The translations under genes were made by a program, and so were the position numbers. The notes beneath the pieces are model-generated. The model searched no databases, was not told where the DNA came from, and saw only the letters and a program-made list of their open reading frames with translations. Shown here in pieces: positions 9,050 through 17,715 of a stretch of DNA of 64,000 nucleotides. Position 1 is the stretch's first letter. Every line of letters starts with the position of its first letter. Source of the stretch: Thermoguttaceae bacterium (GTDB taxonomy: Bacteria > Planctomycetota > Planctomycetia > Pirellulales > Thermoguttaceae); contig JAFRXD010000058.1 of NCBI GenBank assembly GCA_017441605.1, positions 1 through 64,000 on the forward strand, in the 5' to 3' direction.

Positions 9050-9125
9050 AATCGCTCTTTCCGCCTCCGATCGTTCTTCTTACCAAACGGCGGGAGCGCC
9101 TCGACGCGCCCCCTCGACTTTCTCC

Positions 9126-9154
9126 ATTATACGCGAGTAAAAAGCGTCGCGCAA
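9126..9154 (-). promoter_or_regulatory. Sigma70-type promoter for the Gfo/Idh/MocA gene
   Basis: On the minus strand TTGCGC (9154-9149) and TATAAT (9131-9126) are separated by exactly 17 bp. Transcription would start near 9119, giving a leader of about 70 nt before ATG 9049. Confidence 0.6.
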
Positions 9155-9293
9155 GAGACGAGGCGTCGAGCGCGGACTTCGCGGCGTCGAGACGCGCTCT
9201 CTATCCGCGCGATCCTCAAAATTCTTTTAATCCGCAACGAGGGATTTGACGATAACTCGGAAAAGGAGTATTTGCGCTTGGAGCGCGATTTTT

Positions 9294-12047
9294 ATGAAAC
9301 GATCGACCAAAATGCGAACAACGAGCGAAAAAAGAGAAGCGAGCCGCCGAGGCGGAACGATTCGATCGGGGGCTTTTCGAGCGCTCTCGTTGTGCGTCGC
9401 GCTCGGAGCGGGACTGGCCCTCGCGCGAGGCGAGGACGTCGCGTTCCGGGGACAATCTTCGGACGCCGGAGCGGTCGTCGCGGCCGAAGGGGAGCGGGAA
9501 TCGAGCGAGCCGGTTTACGCGGCCCTAGCCCCGGGGGGCGCGATCGCGGCCAGAGCGAGAAGCGTCGCGAGCAAACCGCGCCCCGTCGCGAATCCGTCCC
9601 GAAGCGCCGATTCGAGCGCTCGCCAAGATTTTCGCTCGATGGCGTACGGTTCGCGATCGGAAGCGGCGGAAGAGGCGGTTCGCGAGCTGCTGGCGATCGA
9701 CGACGTTCGCGAGTTCACCGCGCAAAACCGACCGCGCGAAAACGAGGACAACGATCTCGACGAACTCTCCTATTTAGAAGAACTTAACGAGGATATTGAA
9801 ACGGAGGAAAAGCTCGAGGCGATAACGTTCGAGGAAATCGCGGACGAGTGTTTCTACGCGCTCGATCCCTACTCCTCCCTCTTTATAGAATACCCTCCGA
9901 CCGGCGCGTGGACGGAGTCGGTTCTCGAAAGCGTTCAAAACGCGCTGCTCTCTCTCGGCGAATCGTCGGCGCGCGCGGAGGAAGCGCTCGACTCGCTCGA
10001 CTCGAAAATCGCCGAGGCGGACGCGCTTCGCGAGGTTCTGATCGCGTCGGACAGATCGGCGACGCGCGGAAACGACGACGACGCGCCCAAGCTCGTCTCT
10101 CGCTATTCCGCGGCGGGGCGCGTTCAACTTCTGGAATCGTTTAAAAACGCGCTTCGGCGTCGGGCGTACCTTTGGCGCGCGTCGCTAGGCTTCTTCGCGG
10201 CGGAGCGCGAGGGGTCGCTCGTCGCGCCGCGAGATTTCTCGACCGCGGAGCTCGTTCGTCTCCTGAGGGCGACCGAAAGCGCGCGCGATTTCTTCGGGTC
10301 GTCCCCCAACGGGCTTAGTTGGCGCGCGAGTTTCGACGTGGACTTGCTGGCGGAGGACGTCGCGAGCGTTCTCGAATTGCAAACCGGAACGTTCGAGCCG
10401 TCGAACGCGGGGCTCGGCTTCGGGGACGCCGCCGAATTCGCGGATTCGAGCGCCGGAACCAAAACGCCGTCCAAACGCGAGCTCGTCGCCAAAGAGCGCG
10501 CGCGCCGCGCGAGATTTCTGCGAGATCGTCTCAATTCGATCGCGCGCAAAATTGAAAAAACGCCGATGACCCCGGAGCAGCGCCAAGTCTTTAATCGACC
10601 CGCGGTCGCCTCGTGGGCGGAAATCGCGCGCTCGCGAGCGTGCGACCAGGCGAGCGCGAAAACGCTTCTCTACGAGTTCGAGCGCTACGAAAACGTCGGA
10701 GGAGGGCAATCGGGTCGCGCCCTGCAACAATTGGCGCTGAGAATGTCGACTTCGAAATCGGAGGTTTGCCGTCGAGTCGGGCGCGCGATCGACGTCCTTT
10801 ACGACAATCCGAACGTGAAGGCGTACGTTTCGGAAGCGCTCATTAATCGCATGTTGCCGATCAAAGATCCCGAATTCGGGGTCGTTCAGGAGCGCATTTT
10901 GAACAATCCGGTCGCGGGAAGCAGGCGCGTCGACACGACGGTTTCGATTGAATTGATCCCCGACCCCAATCGGCTCCTGATGAATTTAACGGTCAACGGG
11001 CGCGTCTCGACCAAGACGAGCAGCGAGGTTCTCGCCGCCAAGCTTCGCAACCAGAGTTACGCGAACTACGTCGGGAAGAAGACGCTCGAATGGCGAGATT
11101 ACGGAATCGCCTACTCCCCCGCCAACGTCGCGGCGAACGCGGTCAATCGGCTCGACGCGGTGGAGACCGACGTCGACTTCGTTCCGCTCGCCGGCGGAAT
11201 CGCCCGCGAGGTCGCCAGAGCGCAATACGAATCCCGCCAAGAAGAGATACGCGCGGAGATGCGCGCGCGCGTGACCAAAGAGGCCCGCGAGCGAATCGAC
11301 GCGGAGGCGAACGAGCGCTTCGACGCCCTGAACGAGCGCTTGCGCGACAATTTCTTCGCGCGTCTGTCAAAATTGGGCCTGTCCCTCAAAACGCAGCGCT
11401 CCAAAACGACCGACGACTGGCTCTTGGCCTCGCTGCGGCTCGGCTCCGATTACTCCCTCGGTTGCCAATCGACCGAGCCCCCGACGCTCGACGGGGCGTT
11501 CGCGGACTTTAAAATTCACGAGTCGGCGATCAACGCGTATTTGACGCAACTCGATCTGGCGGGTCGAGAGTTGACCCCGCGAGAGACGCTCGACTATCTC
11601 GCGACCAAACTCGACCGTCCCGCCCTGCGACGGATCAAGTTGGAAGAGAACGATTTGCGATTTACTTTCGCCAAAGTCGATCCGATCGTCGTTCGATTCT
11701 TCGAGGATCAGGTTCGGCTAAAGTTGCGATTCGAGCGGATGGCGCTCGGAAAGACGGAATGGAGCGATTTGGAAGTGGAAGTCGCCTACCGTCCGTCGCT
11801 TGGAACCGATCAAACGCCGTCCTTCGCGCGCGACGGGGTCGTCGAAATCTACGGACCGACCAATTTGCGCTCGCTACTCCCGCTTCGAGCGATTTTAGCG
11901 AAAGCGTTCCCGGCGCAAAGAACGTTCGACTTGAATCCGGAATTCTTCCAAACGGACGACCGGTTCGTCGGGTTAAAACTCGGACTTTGCCGGGTTTCAA
12001 GGGGTTGGTTCGCCGTTTCGGTCGTCAGGGACGACTACGGCTTGTAA
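9294..12047 (+). CDS. Large secreted protein of unknown function
   Basis: Not recognised. 917 residues from ATG 9294; GGAG lies 10 bases upstream. The next ATG at 9312 is equally possible, and an upstream TTG at 9246 would add 16 residues before the signal. A signal peptide is clear (basic start, then ALSLCVALGAGLALA, cut near ARGED). After a disordered linker, residues 120-200 are acidic. The remainder looks mainly helical in the middle, with an LDYLATKLDRPALRRIKLEE region near the end and a beta-rich C-terminus. There are no recognisable catalytic motifs, repeats or anchors, so it is probably periplasmic. It is followed by a hairpin at 12057-12090 and stands alone on this strand. The long plus-strand ORF crossing 8150-9787 is not its extension but lies in another frame. 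Confidence 0.75.
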   Translation: MKRSTKMRTTSEKREASRRGGTIRSGAFRALSLCVALGAGLALARGEDVAFRGQSSDAGAVVAAEGERESSEPVYAALAPGGAIAARARSVASKPRPVANPSRSADSSARQDFRSMAYGSRSEAAEEAVRELLAIDDVREFTAQNRPRENEDNDLDELSYLEELNEDIETEEKLEAITFEEIADECFYALDPYSSLFIEYPPTGAWTESVLESVQNALLSLGESSARAEEALDSLDSKIAEADALREVLIASDRSATRGNDDDAPKLVSRYSAAGRVQLLESFKNALRRRAYLWRASLGFFAAEREGSLVAPRDFSTAELVRLLRATESARDFFGSSPNGLSWRASFDVDLLAEDVASVLELQTGTFEPSNAGLGFGDAAEFADSSAGTKTPSKRELVAKERARRARFLRDRLNSIARKIEKTPMTPEQRQVFNRPAVASWAEIARSRACDQASAKTLLYEFERYENVGGGQSGRALQQLALRMSTSKSEVCRRVGRAIDVLYDNPNVKAYVSEALINRMLPIKDPEFGVVQERILNNPVAGSRRVDTTVSIELIPDPNRLLMNLTVNGRVSTKTSSEVLAAKLRNQSYANYVGKKTLEWRDYGIAYSPANVAANAVNRLDAVETDVDFVPLAGGIAREVARAQYESRQEEIRAEMRARVTKEARERIDAEANERFDALNERLRDNFFARLSKLGLSLKTQRSKTTDDWLLASLRLGSDYSLGCQSTEPPTLDGAFADFKIHESAINAYLTQLDLAGRELTPRETLDYLATKLDRPALRRIKLEENDLRFTFAKVDPIVVRFFEDQVRLKLRFERMALGKTEWSDLEVEVAYRPSLGTDQTPSFARDGVVEIYGPTNLRSLLPLRAILAKAFPAQRTFDLNPEFFQTDDRFVGLKLGLCRVSRGWFAVSVVRDDYGL

Positions 12048-12056
12048 CGCGCCGAC

Positions 12057-12090
12057 GCGCGCGACGAGAGTCGCGCGCTCTCTTGATTTC
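12057..12090 (+). terminator. Probable intrinsic terminator after the large secreted protein gene
   Basis: A perfect 9-bp GC stem (GCGCGCGAC / GTCGCGCGC) with GAGA loop begins 10 bp after the stop codon; the following TCTCTTGATTT is only moderately T-rich. Confidence 0.5.
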
Positions 12091-12163
12091 GCTCTCCAAG
12101 GCGATCGAGCCGGGTTAAAGTTCTTTTTTTTCGCGGAGTCTCTCGAAAACGGGAACAAAATTG

Positions 12164-12192
12164 TTGACGTTCCCTCGCGACGCGATTAGAAT
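12164..12192 (+). promoter_or_regulatory. Strong sigma70-type promoter for the response-regulator gene
   Basis: TTGACG at 12164-12169 and TAGAAT at 12187-12192 with a 17-bp spacer. The start site would be near 12200, leaving a leader of about 60 nt before ATG 12261. No other promoter is seen before the downstream STAS and kinase genes. Confidence 0.75.
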
Positions 12193-12260
12193 AGTAACGG
12201 TAGGTCGTCGAGTCGCGGTCGCGCGGTCGCGCTCGACGACGTGTGTCGCTGGGCGCGCCA

Positions 12261-12941
12261 ATGTCGATTCGAGTGCTAATCGCCGATCCCTTTCCCGTCG
12301 TTCGCGCGGGACTGCGCCGGTTCTTTTCGGAAGCGGGCGAGGAAGTCGTCGGCGAGGCGAGCGCGGTTAAAGACGCCCTCGCCAAGTCGCTAGAGACGCG
12401 TCCCGACGTCGTCCTAATCGACGTCAAGTTTCCGGACGGTTCCGGGTTCGACGTCGCCGAAAAATTGCGGGCGCGCGGATTTGACGGAGGTCTCGTTTTT
12501 TTCGCCTCGGAAGCGGATCAAACGAAACTCGCCAAAGCGATCGCGGTCGGCGCGGATTCGTACCTGTTGAAGAAGTCTTCTCGCGCCGAGATCGTTAGGA
12601 TCGCGAGGCGAATCGCGACGAGCGTCGATTCTCGCGCTCGCTCCTCGATCGAAGCCCCGGAGCGAATCGAGGCGCTCGGATCCCTAGCGGGCGAATTGCG
12701 ACGCGCGACGCCCCATATGAGGCGGCGTCGGCGCGCGGATCCCCTCGATCCCCTAACGGAGCGCGAGGCGCAGATTTTGCGGTGCGTGGCGCTCGGGCTT
12801 AGCAACAAAGAGATCGCGGCGGCGCTCCAATTAAGTCTCGACACGATAAAAGAGCGCGCGCAGAATATTTTCCGAAAGCTAGACGTCGGAGGGCGCGTCC
12901 AAGCGGCGGTCTGGGCGGTTCGGAACAAGTTAATTCCTTAG
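12261..12941 (+). CDS. NarL/LuxR-family response regulator
   Basis: 226 residues from ATG 12261; a GTG at 12243 would add six residues, but the receiver fold starts directly at MSIRVLIAD. The receiver domain (1-120) has acidic Asp9, phospho-acceptor Asp54 in VVLIDVKFPDG, and a Lys near 104 (SYLLKKSS). The second acidic residue of the usual pair is replaced (AD instead of DD or DE). The LuxR-type helix-turn-helix spans about 163-222 (LTEREAQILRCVALGLSNKE). It is expected to bind DNA as a dimer when phosphorylated. No histidine kinase gene adjoins. It precedes STAS and RsbW-like genes on the same strand (92 and 81 bp gaps), suggesting a common signalling unit. Confidence 0.92.
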   Translation: MSIRVLIADPFPVVRAGLRRFFSEAGEEVVGEASAVKDALAKSLETRPDVVLIDVKFPDGSGFDVAEKLRARGFDGGLVFFASEADQTKLAKAIAVGADSYLLKKSSRAEIVRIARRIATSVDSRARSSIEAPERIEALGSLAGELRRATPHMRRRRRADPLDPLTEREAQILRCVALGLSNKEIAAALQLSLDTIKERAQNIFRKLDVGGRVQAAVWAVRNKLIP

Positions 12942-13033
12942 ACGAGGAAAGTCGGCTCGCGCGCGGGTCGACGCTTCGTCGTTTCAATAATCCTGTCGTC
13001 GGTCGCCAAGCGACCCTTTAAGGAAAGGCTCCA

Positions 13034-13396
13034 ATGAGCGAATCTTCCGCCCACACTCTTATCCGTTACGAAGGCAAAGCCGCCATTATCGATTGTTTGG
13101 ACGTCAAGTTGAACGACGAGATGACGATCCAGGCGTGGAACGACGAAATTTCCGAGGCGTTGGCGAATATGGTCGTCCAAGACCGTATCATCATTAACTT
13201 TGCCAACGTTAAATTTATGTCGAGTTCCGCGCTGCGAGCGCTCATTTCGCTCAAGGCGAAGGTCGACAAGAAGAACGCCACGCTCTTCCTTTGCAACATT
13301 TGCCCCAACAATATGGAAGTGTTTAAGATCACAAAACTCAACGCGTTTTTCCGCATTACGCCGACGGAAGTCGAGGCGCAACGCGCCGTCGTTTGA
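13034..13396 (+). CDS. STAS-domain anti-sigma factor antagonist
   Basis: 120 residues, a single STAS domain of SpoIIAA/RsbV type. The conserved phosphorylation loop is NVKFMSSSALRALI, with Ser63-65 where SpoIIAA has its target serine. Start ATG 13034 is supported by AAGGAAAGG a few bases upstream. In such partner-switching modules the unphosphorylated antagonist binds the kinase/anti-sigma factor and frees its target; phosphorylation switches it off. The kinase partner is very probably the product of the next gene, 81 bp downstream. The three-serine loop and the Ala in place of Gly after it are small deviations from SpoIIAA. No sigma factor gene lies nearby, so the final target is unknown. 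Confidence 0.88.
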   Translation: MSESSAHTLIRYEGKAAIIDCLDVKLNDEMTIQAWNDEISEALANMVVQDRIIINFANVKFMSSSALRALISLKAKVDKKNATLFLCNICPNNMEVFKITKLNAFFRITPTEVEAQRAVV

Positions 13397-13477
13397 GCGC
13401 TCGCGGACGGCTCGAGGGCGCGACACTCGCGCGTTCCGAGGGACTTTTGTGCAATTGACGCTTTCGAGGGCGACGCA

Positions 13478-13942
13478 ATGTCAATCGAAAACAACGCCTC
13501 AAGCGTTTGGAAATTAAAGGAAAACCTCCCCAGCGTTTCCGGTTCGGGCGAGGGTTGCATCGACGCGGTAGTGGCCGAGCTCGCGGCCCGCGGCTGGGAC
13601 GACGGCGACCAATACGCGATGCGCCTCGCGTTAAGCGAGGCGTTGGAAAACGCGGTGGAGCACGGCAATCGTCGCGACAGCTCCAAGCAAATTCACCTTT
13701 CGGTCGAAATCGACGACGCTCGCGCGCTGGCTTCGGTGCGCGACGAAGGGCCCGGTTTCGCGTTCGCGGAGACGCCCGATCCAACGCTTGAAGAAAACAT
13801 CGGCAAAATGACGGGGCGCGGGCTTTTTCTCATTCGTAGTTTTATGACGAACGTCTGGCACAACGAGGTCGGAAACGTCATCTATTTGGAGAAGAAGCCC
13901 GGCTCTAATCAAGAAGAGGCCAAAGAGGAGGTCGCGAGCTAG
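13478..13942 (+). CDS. RsbW-like serine kinase / anti-sigma factor (GHKL ATPase)
   Basis: 154 residues, one GHKL ATPase domain. The N box is ALSEALENAVEHGN (Glu54, Asn58, His62), the G1 box DEGPGF (89-94) and the G2 box GRGLFLI (113-119), so all ATP-binding elements are present. Proteins of this kind phosphorylate the STAS antagonist and, in the other state, bind a sigma factor or other regulator. It is the third gene of the regulator-STAS-kinase set and is followed by a strong terminator. No PP2C phosphatase, which normally resets such modules, is encoded in the window. Confidence 0.9.
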   Translation: MSIENNASSVWKLKENLPSVSGSGEGCIDAVVAELAARGWDDGDQYAMRLALSEALENAVEHGNRRDSSKQIHLSVEIDDARALASVRDEGPGFAFAETPDPTLEENIGKMTGRGLFLIRSFMTNVWHNEVGNVIYLEKKPGSNQEEAKEEVAS

Positions 13943-13973
13943 AATCGCGCCCGACGTTAAACGCTTAAGAAGA

Positions 13974-14010
13974 ACGCCGTCGAACGGAAAGTCGCTCGAC
14001 GGCGTTTTTT
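13974..14010. terminator. Intrinsic terminator between convergent genes
   Basis: A perfect 10-bp stem (ACGCCGTCGA / TCGACGGCGT) followed by TTTTTTAT on the plus strand. It lies between the RsbW-like gene and the convergent dockerin gene; on the minus strand the tail is TTCTTCTT, so it may serve both. Confidence 0.85.
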
Positions 14011-14034
14011 ATCGAATCTCTCGAATTCGCGCGC

Positions 14035-17000
14035 TTAGAGTTCGGTCGTCAAATCGAGTTTCAAATCGAACTTCCGAGCGGCGGGCTTCGGCATGGGTCC
14101 GCAAAAGACGGCGGAGGAAGTCTCGCGAACGGAAAGTCGTTGCTCGACGGTTCTGGCGGGAACGTCGACGACCAAATCCTCGGCGATCGCGTCGACGTCC
14201 TCTTCGACGAACAGAGAATCGGTCTCGTCCGAATCGAGAAGAACGGCGGTCAGCGCGGCGTCGAGAACGGCGGACGACGCGCTCGAAACGACCGGTTTCG
14301 TCTGGTACGCGGAATCGTAGCCCCCCGCGGCCTTCTTATTAAAGGACTGCAGCGCGAGGGTGAAGTCCTCCAAGTCGTACAGGGAGTTGCCGTTGACGTC
14401 CAAGACTCGGTGCTTGACGGTCGAGATATTGTTGACCGATTTACCCTCGTAGTACTTGGTGTAGAGGGTGAAGTCTTCGAGGTCGACTTGCCCGTTGTCG
14501 TTCAAATCAAAGGCGAACGGGTAGACCTCGACGCCGGTCGGAACCGTCGCGGTCTCGACCATCGTTCCGTTGATCGCCTGCGCGCTCGCGGAAGCGGAGA
14601 ACCCGGGGTCGACGGCGTAGAGAGTTCCGGAATCGTTCAACGCGAGACCGCCGTTGGCGACCGGTTCGAAACGAAGTCGGGAAACCAAGACCCAACCGTC
14701 GGAATCGGCGGTTCCGGAACCGGTCGCGGTAAAGGCGACCGAACCGTTGGAATCGGAGGCGTCGACGGTAAAACCGGGCGCGTTCTCGGCGGCGGAGAAC
14801 GAGAAGTAGTCGGGGTTGAAGGAGAAGGAACCGCCAACGCTGGACACGGCTCCCTCGGTCGTCGCCCAAACTTCGACGTAGAAATTCGACCATTCGTCGA
14901 GCCAAGTTCTCTCCGCGGCGACCGAAGCGGACAAAGAGGTTCCGGCCGCGGAGGACGCGGAGCGCAAGACGTAACGAACGCCACCGGACGCGGAGGTGGA
15001 GTCGGAATTCAGGAGAACGGCGAAGGTTTTGTCTTGAACCCAAACAAAATCTTGCGAGACGTTCCCGGAATCGACGCGAGCGAGAGCGACGCCCATCGAG
15101 TTCGCGGGATCGCAGGAAACGGTCGTGTTAATGAGCGCGTCGAAGACGCTCGAGGTTCCGTTGCCCATCAAGACGCCGAGATAAGCGGTCCCGGCCGTCG
15201 CTTTGCGGACGAAGACGAGGTCGGCGTATCCGTCGGCGTTCAAGTCGGCGGATTGGAGTTCGCCGACGATGGAGGTGTTGTCGACGGCAGTGATCGTGCC
15301 GTTAACGGCGACGCGCCCGGTCGGCTTGGTTCCAAGCCCGTTCGCGGCGGAACGGAGATAGTAAACGACCTCGGCTGTATTGGAACCGGCGGAGGAATTC
15401 ATCACGGCCAAATCGTTCAGCCCGTCGCCGTTTAAGTCGGCGACGACGGCGGAGGTCGGTCGGCAGGGGTCGGTTCCCGAATAACGAGTCGTCAGATTAG
15501 AGGCGACCAGGGCGGAACCGGAGTTGCGCAGGATCTGGACCGAGTCGGAACTCTCGCTAACGACGACGAGATCGTCGCGCCCCGTTCCATAGAGATCGCC
15601 GGCGGCGACGGCGGAACCGACGCCAATATAAGTGCAGGAATAAGAGGCGGTAAGCGAATTTTTCGTCGTGTCCAACTTATAGACGTTGGCGGACGTCGCG
15701 GTCGTGGAATTCTTGTAAGCGGTGTAGACGACGGCGATTTCGTCGACGCTCGTTTGGCTAAATTTCCCAACCGTCAAATCGACGAACGTGCCGGGAATCG
15801 TTTGGGTCGTTAACGCGACAAGATCGCCGCCGGCGATTTGGTGGAAGATTTGGAGGCTGGAGCCGACGTTCGCTTTGTACTGAACGGCGACGTCGATAGC
15901 TCCGTCGCCGTCGAAATCGCCAAAGACCGCCTTGGCGGCGGGTTGAGAGAATTTGTAGAGCTCGGTCTGATTAGTCAGGGAGCCGTTGGCGGCGACGTCG
16001 GCGACGTAAATGTAGTTGTCGCCAACCAAAAGGGCTTCGGTCTTGCCGTCGTTGTCGTAATCGCCGACGTAAACGGAATGATACTTCGGAGAGGAGACGA
16101 CGAGGGAAGCCTCGGTAAAGACGTAGCCGTAGGCGATGGAGGCGTCGCCGAGGTAGAAGACGGAGGCGTTTTCCTCGCCGTTCGCGATAAAGAGCTCCAA
16201 GTCAGCGTCCCCCGCCGCGTCGCCCAAAGTTCCGACGGACGAGGAGTTCAAGGAGATGGAGTCGCAGGCGATCCACTGCCCTAGGGTCGTCGCGTCGACG
16301 GTCGCCCCGTCCTCGGGAGCCTCCTTCAAATTGAGGGTGGCGAGCCCGCTCTGCGCGGAACCGCCGAGCACGGATCCCACGACGAGGAACCCGTCGTTTT
16401 CCGCGACCCAATTGAAGACAAACTTAGACCCGTAACCGGTGAAATCGTAGCGAGTTTGCTGGACGGTATTGCCGGAGAACTTCGAAAGCGCGAGGTAATT
16501 GGCGCTCGCGGTCGCCTCTTTCAAAAGGAGATAGCTGTCGCCGTTAACAACGGTGGATCCGAGAAGGGTTCCGGTAACGCCGGACTTGACGGAGGGAGAG
16601 GAACCGAACGAACTCGTCGCGACCCCGGAATAGAGCGCGAGCGCGGTCGTTTGAGCGGAAGTGGTGAGCGTGGAGACTTGGAGAGCGAGATCGTATCCGC
16701 CCGAAGCGTTTTCGAGCAACGCGGAAGAAAACTCGGTAAAAACGTATCGCGACGACGCGGCGAAAGGCGAGACGTCCAAGGAGGCGGAGGAACCTTTAAC
16801 GAAGGACGAGGACGACGAGTTCCACGTATAGACGGTCGAAGTCATCGCGGTTCCGCTCGAGGAAAGAACGAGCATGTCGTCGAAACCGTCGTTGTTGAAG
16901 TCGGCGAATTTGACGTCGGAATAGAGCCCCCAATTTCCAAGTTCGCTAATCGTTTGCTCTTTCGCGAGCGAGAAATTTCCGCTACCGTCGGAAACGTAGA

Positions 17001-17277
17001 CGGAAACCGTCTTGCCCTTGCCGTAGATCGAAACAAGCTCCGCCTTTGAATCCCCTTGCAGGTTGACTAGACCGCAGAAATCGACGTTACTTGGCAGTTC
17101 GACGGAATAGTCGGCGCCGCCGGTTTGAAACTCGGTCGTCGTTTCGGCGCCAAAACCGCCCCAGTCGACGTTCAGCATTTCTCGATTTTCCAACGATTCG
17201 AGCGAGAGCCGCCGCGCTCTCCGCATGGGTTCGCGATTCTTTCGGTCGAAAACGCGTTGAAAAAAATTATTACTCAT
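14035..17277 (-). CDS. Surface protein with FG-GAP/VCBS repeats, cohesin-like domain and C-terminal dockerin
   Basis: 1080 residues from ATG 17277. That start is preferred over codons further upstream because the promoter at 17462-17490 excludes them, and the planctomycete export signature LSLESLENREMLNVDWGG then lies near residue 30. At least five FG-GAP/VCBS-type calcium-loop repeats follow (for example ADFNNDGFDD, GDYDNDGKTE, GDFDGDGAID, ADLNGDGLND, ADLNADGYAD) between about 120 and 680, probably a beta-propeller. A cohesin-like beta-sandwich covers about 790-880. A type I dockerin pair sits at 915-980 (DLNDNGQVDLEDF and DVNGNSLYDLEDF), followed by a roughly 95-residue tail. It is expected outside the cell in protein-protein or glycan contacts; no catalytic motif was seen. 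It is transcribed alone and ends at the shared terminator. Confidence 0.88.
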   Translation of the reverse strand: MSNNFFQRVFDRKNREPMRRARRLSLESLENREMLNVDWGGFGAETTTEFQTGGADYSVELPSNVDFCGLVNLQGDSKAELVSIYGKGKTVSVYVSDGSGNFSLAKEQTISELGNWGLYSDVKFADFNNDGFDDMLVLSSSGTAMTSTVYTWNSSSSSFVKGSSASLDVSPFAASSRYVFTEFSSALLENASGGYDLALQVSTLTTSAQTTALALYSGVATSSFGSSPSVKSGVTGTLLGSTVVNGDSYLLLKEATASANYLALSKFSGNTVQQTRYDFTGYGSKFVFNWVAENDGFLVVGSVLGGSAQSGLATLNLKEAPEDGATVDATTLGQWIACDSISLNSSSVGTLGDAAGDADLELFIANGEENASVFYLGDASIAYGYVFTEASLVVSSPKYHSVYVGDYDNDGKTEALLVGDNYIYVADVAANGSLTNQTELYKFSQPAAKAVFGDFDGDGAIDVAVQYKANVGSSLQIFHQIAGGDLVALTTQTIPGTFVDLTVGKFSQTSVDEIAVVYTAYKNSTTATSANVYKLDTTKNSLTASYSCTYIGVGSAVAAGDLYGTGRDDLVVVSESSDSVQILRNSGSALVASNLTTRYSGTDPCRPTSAVVADLNGDGLNDLAVMNSSAGSNTAEVVYYLRSAANGLGTKPTGRVAVNGTITAVDNTSIVGELQSADLNADGYADLVFVRKATAGTAYLGVLMGNGTSSVFDALINTTVSCDPANSMGVALARVDSGNVSQDFVWVQDKTFAVLLNSDSTSASGGVRYVLRSASSAAGTSLSASVAAERTWLDEWSNFYVEVWATTEGAVSSVGGSFSFNPDYFSFSAAENAPGFTVDASDSNGSVAFTATGSGTADSDGWVLVSRLRFEPVANGGLALNDSGTLYAVDPGFSASASAQAINGTMVETATVPTGVEVYPFAFDLNDNGQVDLEDFTLYTKYYEGKSVNNISTVKHRVLDVNGNSLYDLEDFTLALQSFNKKAAGGYDSAYQTKPVVSSASSAVLDAALTAVLLDSDETDSLFVEEDVDAIAEDLVVDVPARTVEQRLSVRETSSAVFCGPMPKPAARKFDLKLDLTTEL

Positions 17278-17461
17278 CTTTGCAACCTGCTTAAATGGAT
17301 AAAACAAGGATTGGGAACCGTCGCGCTCTGTACTCCGCGCTTCCCTCGATACGCTTCCGAAGTCGACGAGCCGCGCGCGAGCGAAACTCGTCTCCCTACT
17401 AAATGTCGCGCTTTTCCACGCTGAAAAAAAAGCGCAAAGTCGCTTCGCCGACCCGGCGTCT

Positions 17462-17490
17462 ATTATATAGCTCTCGTTTTCTAAAAACAA
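17462..17490 (-). promoter_or_regulatory. Sigma70-type promoter for the dockerin gene
   Basis: On the minus strand TTGTTT (17490-17485), a 17-bp spacer and a perfect TATAAT (17467-17462). The predicted start near 17455 leaves an unusually long leader. Confidence 0.7.
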
Positions 17491-17642
17491 TAACGATTTT
17501 AACGACAAATCCTCAAAAAGAAAAAAAGGCTCCTAAACGCGGTCGCATAATCGGCAAACCAAACCGATTTTAACGCGGAACGACTCTCGCCCAAACCGCC
17601 CTCCGCGTTTAGACGATTTCGGCGGTTAAAAGTTTCCCCGGA

Positions 17643-17680
17643 ACAAAAAACGCCGGAAACGCGTCGCGCTCCCGGCGTCG
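17643..17680 (-). terminator. Intrinsic terminator after the yhaN-like gene
   Basis: On the minus strand a 7-bp stem (CCGG-rich: ACGCCGG / CCGGCGT) with a 15-nt loop is followed directly by TTTTTTG, 35 bp after the stop codon. Confidence 0.65.
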
Positions 17681-17715
17681 GTCAAAAGTTCGACGAACGA
17701 ATAGTCGAGCGAGAA

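Larger units (their letters stand above)
17278..17715 (-). other. Intergenic stretch: leader and promoter of the dockerin gene, terminator of the yhaN-like gene
   Basis: 438 bp with no gene. From right to left on the minus strand it holds the terminator of the ATPase gene (17643-17680), a promoter (17462-17490) and an untranslated leader of about 175 nt up to ATG 17277. The leader contains AAAGCG and A-rich runs but no recognisable riboswitch. Confidence 0.6.

Noticed and set aside
8150-9787. 545-codon plus-strand ORF
   Set aside because: It spans the antisense of the Gfo/Idh/MocA gene, its promoter and the start of the next gene in a third frame; composition is Arg/Asp-rich without motifs.
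14140-15435. 431-codon plus-strand ORF rich in Gly, Val and Asp
   Set aside because: Antisense to the dockerin protein; it reflects the repeated calcium-loop codons.
17278-17508. Upstream start at 17508 for the dockerin gene
   Set aside because: It lies upstream of the promoter and would move the export signature more than 100 residues from the N-terminus.
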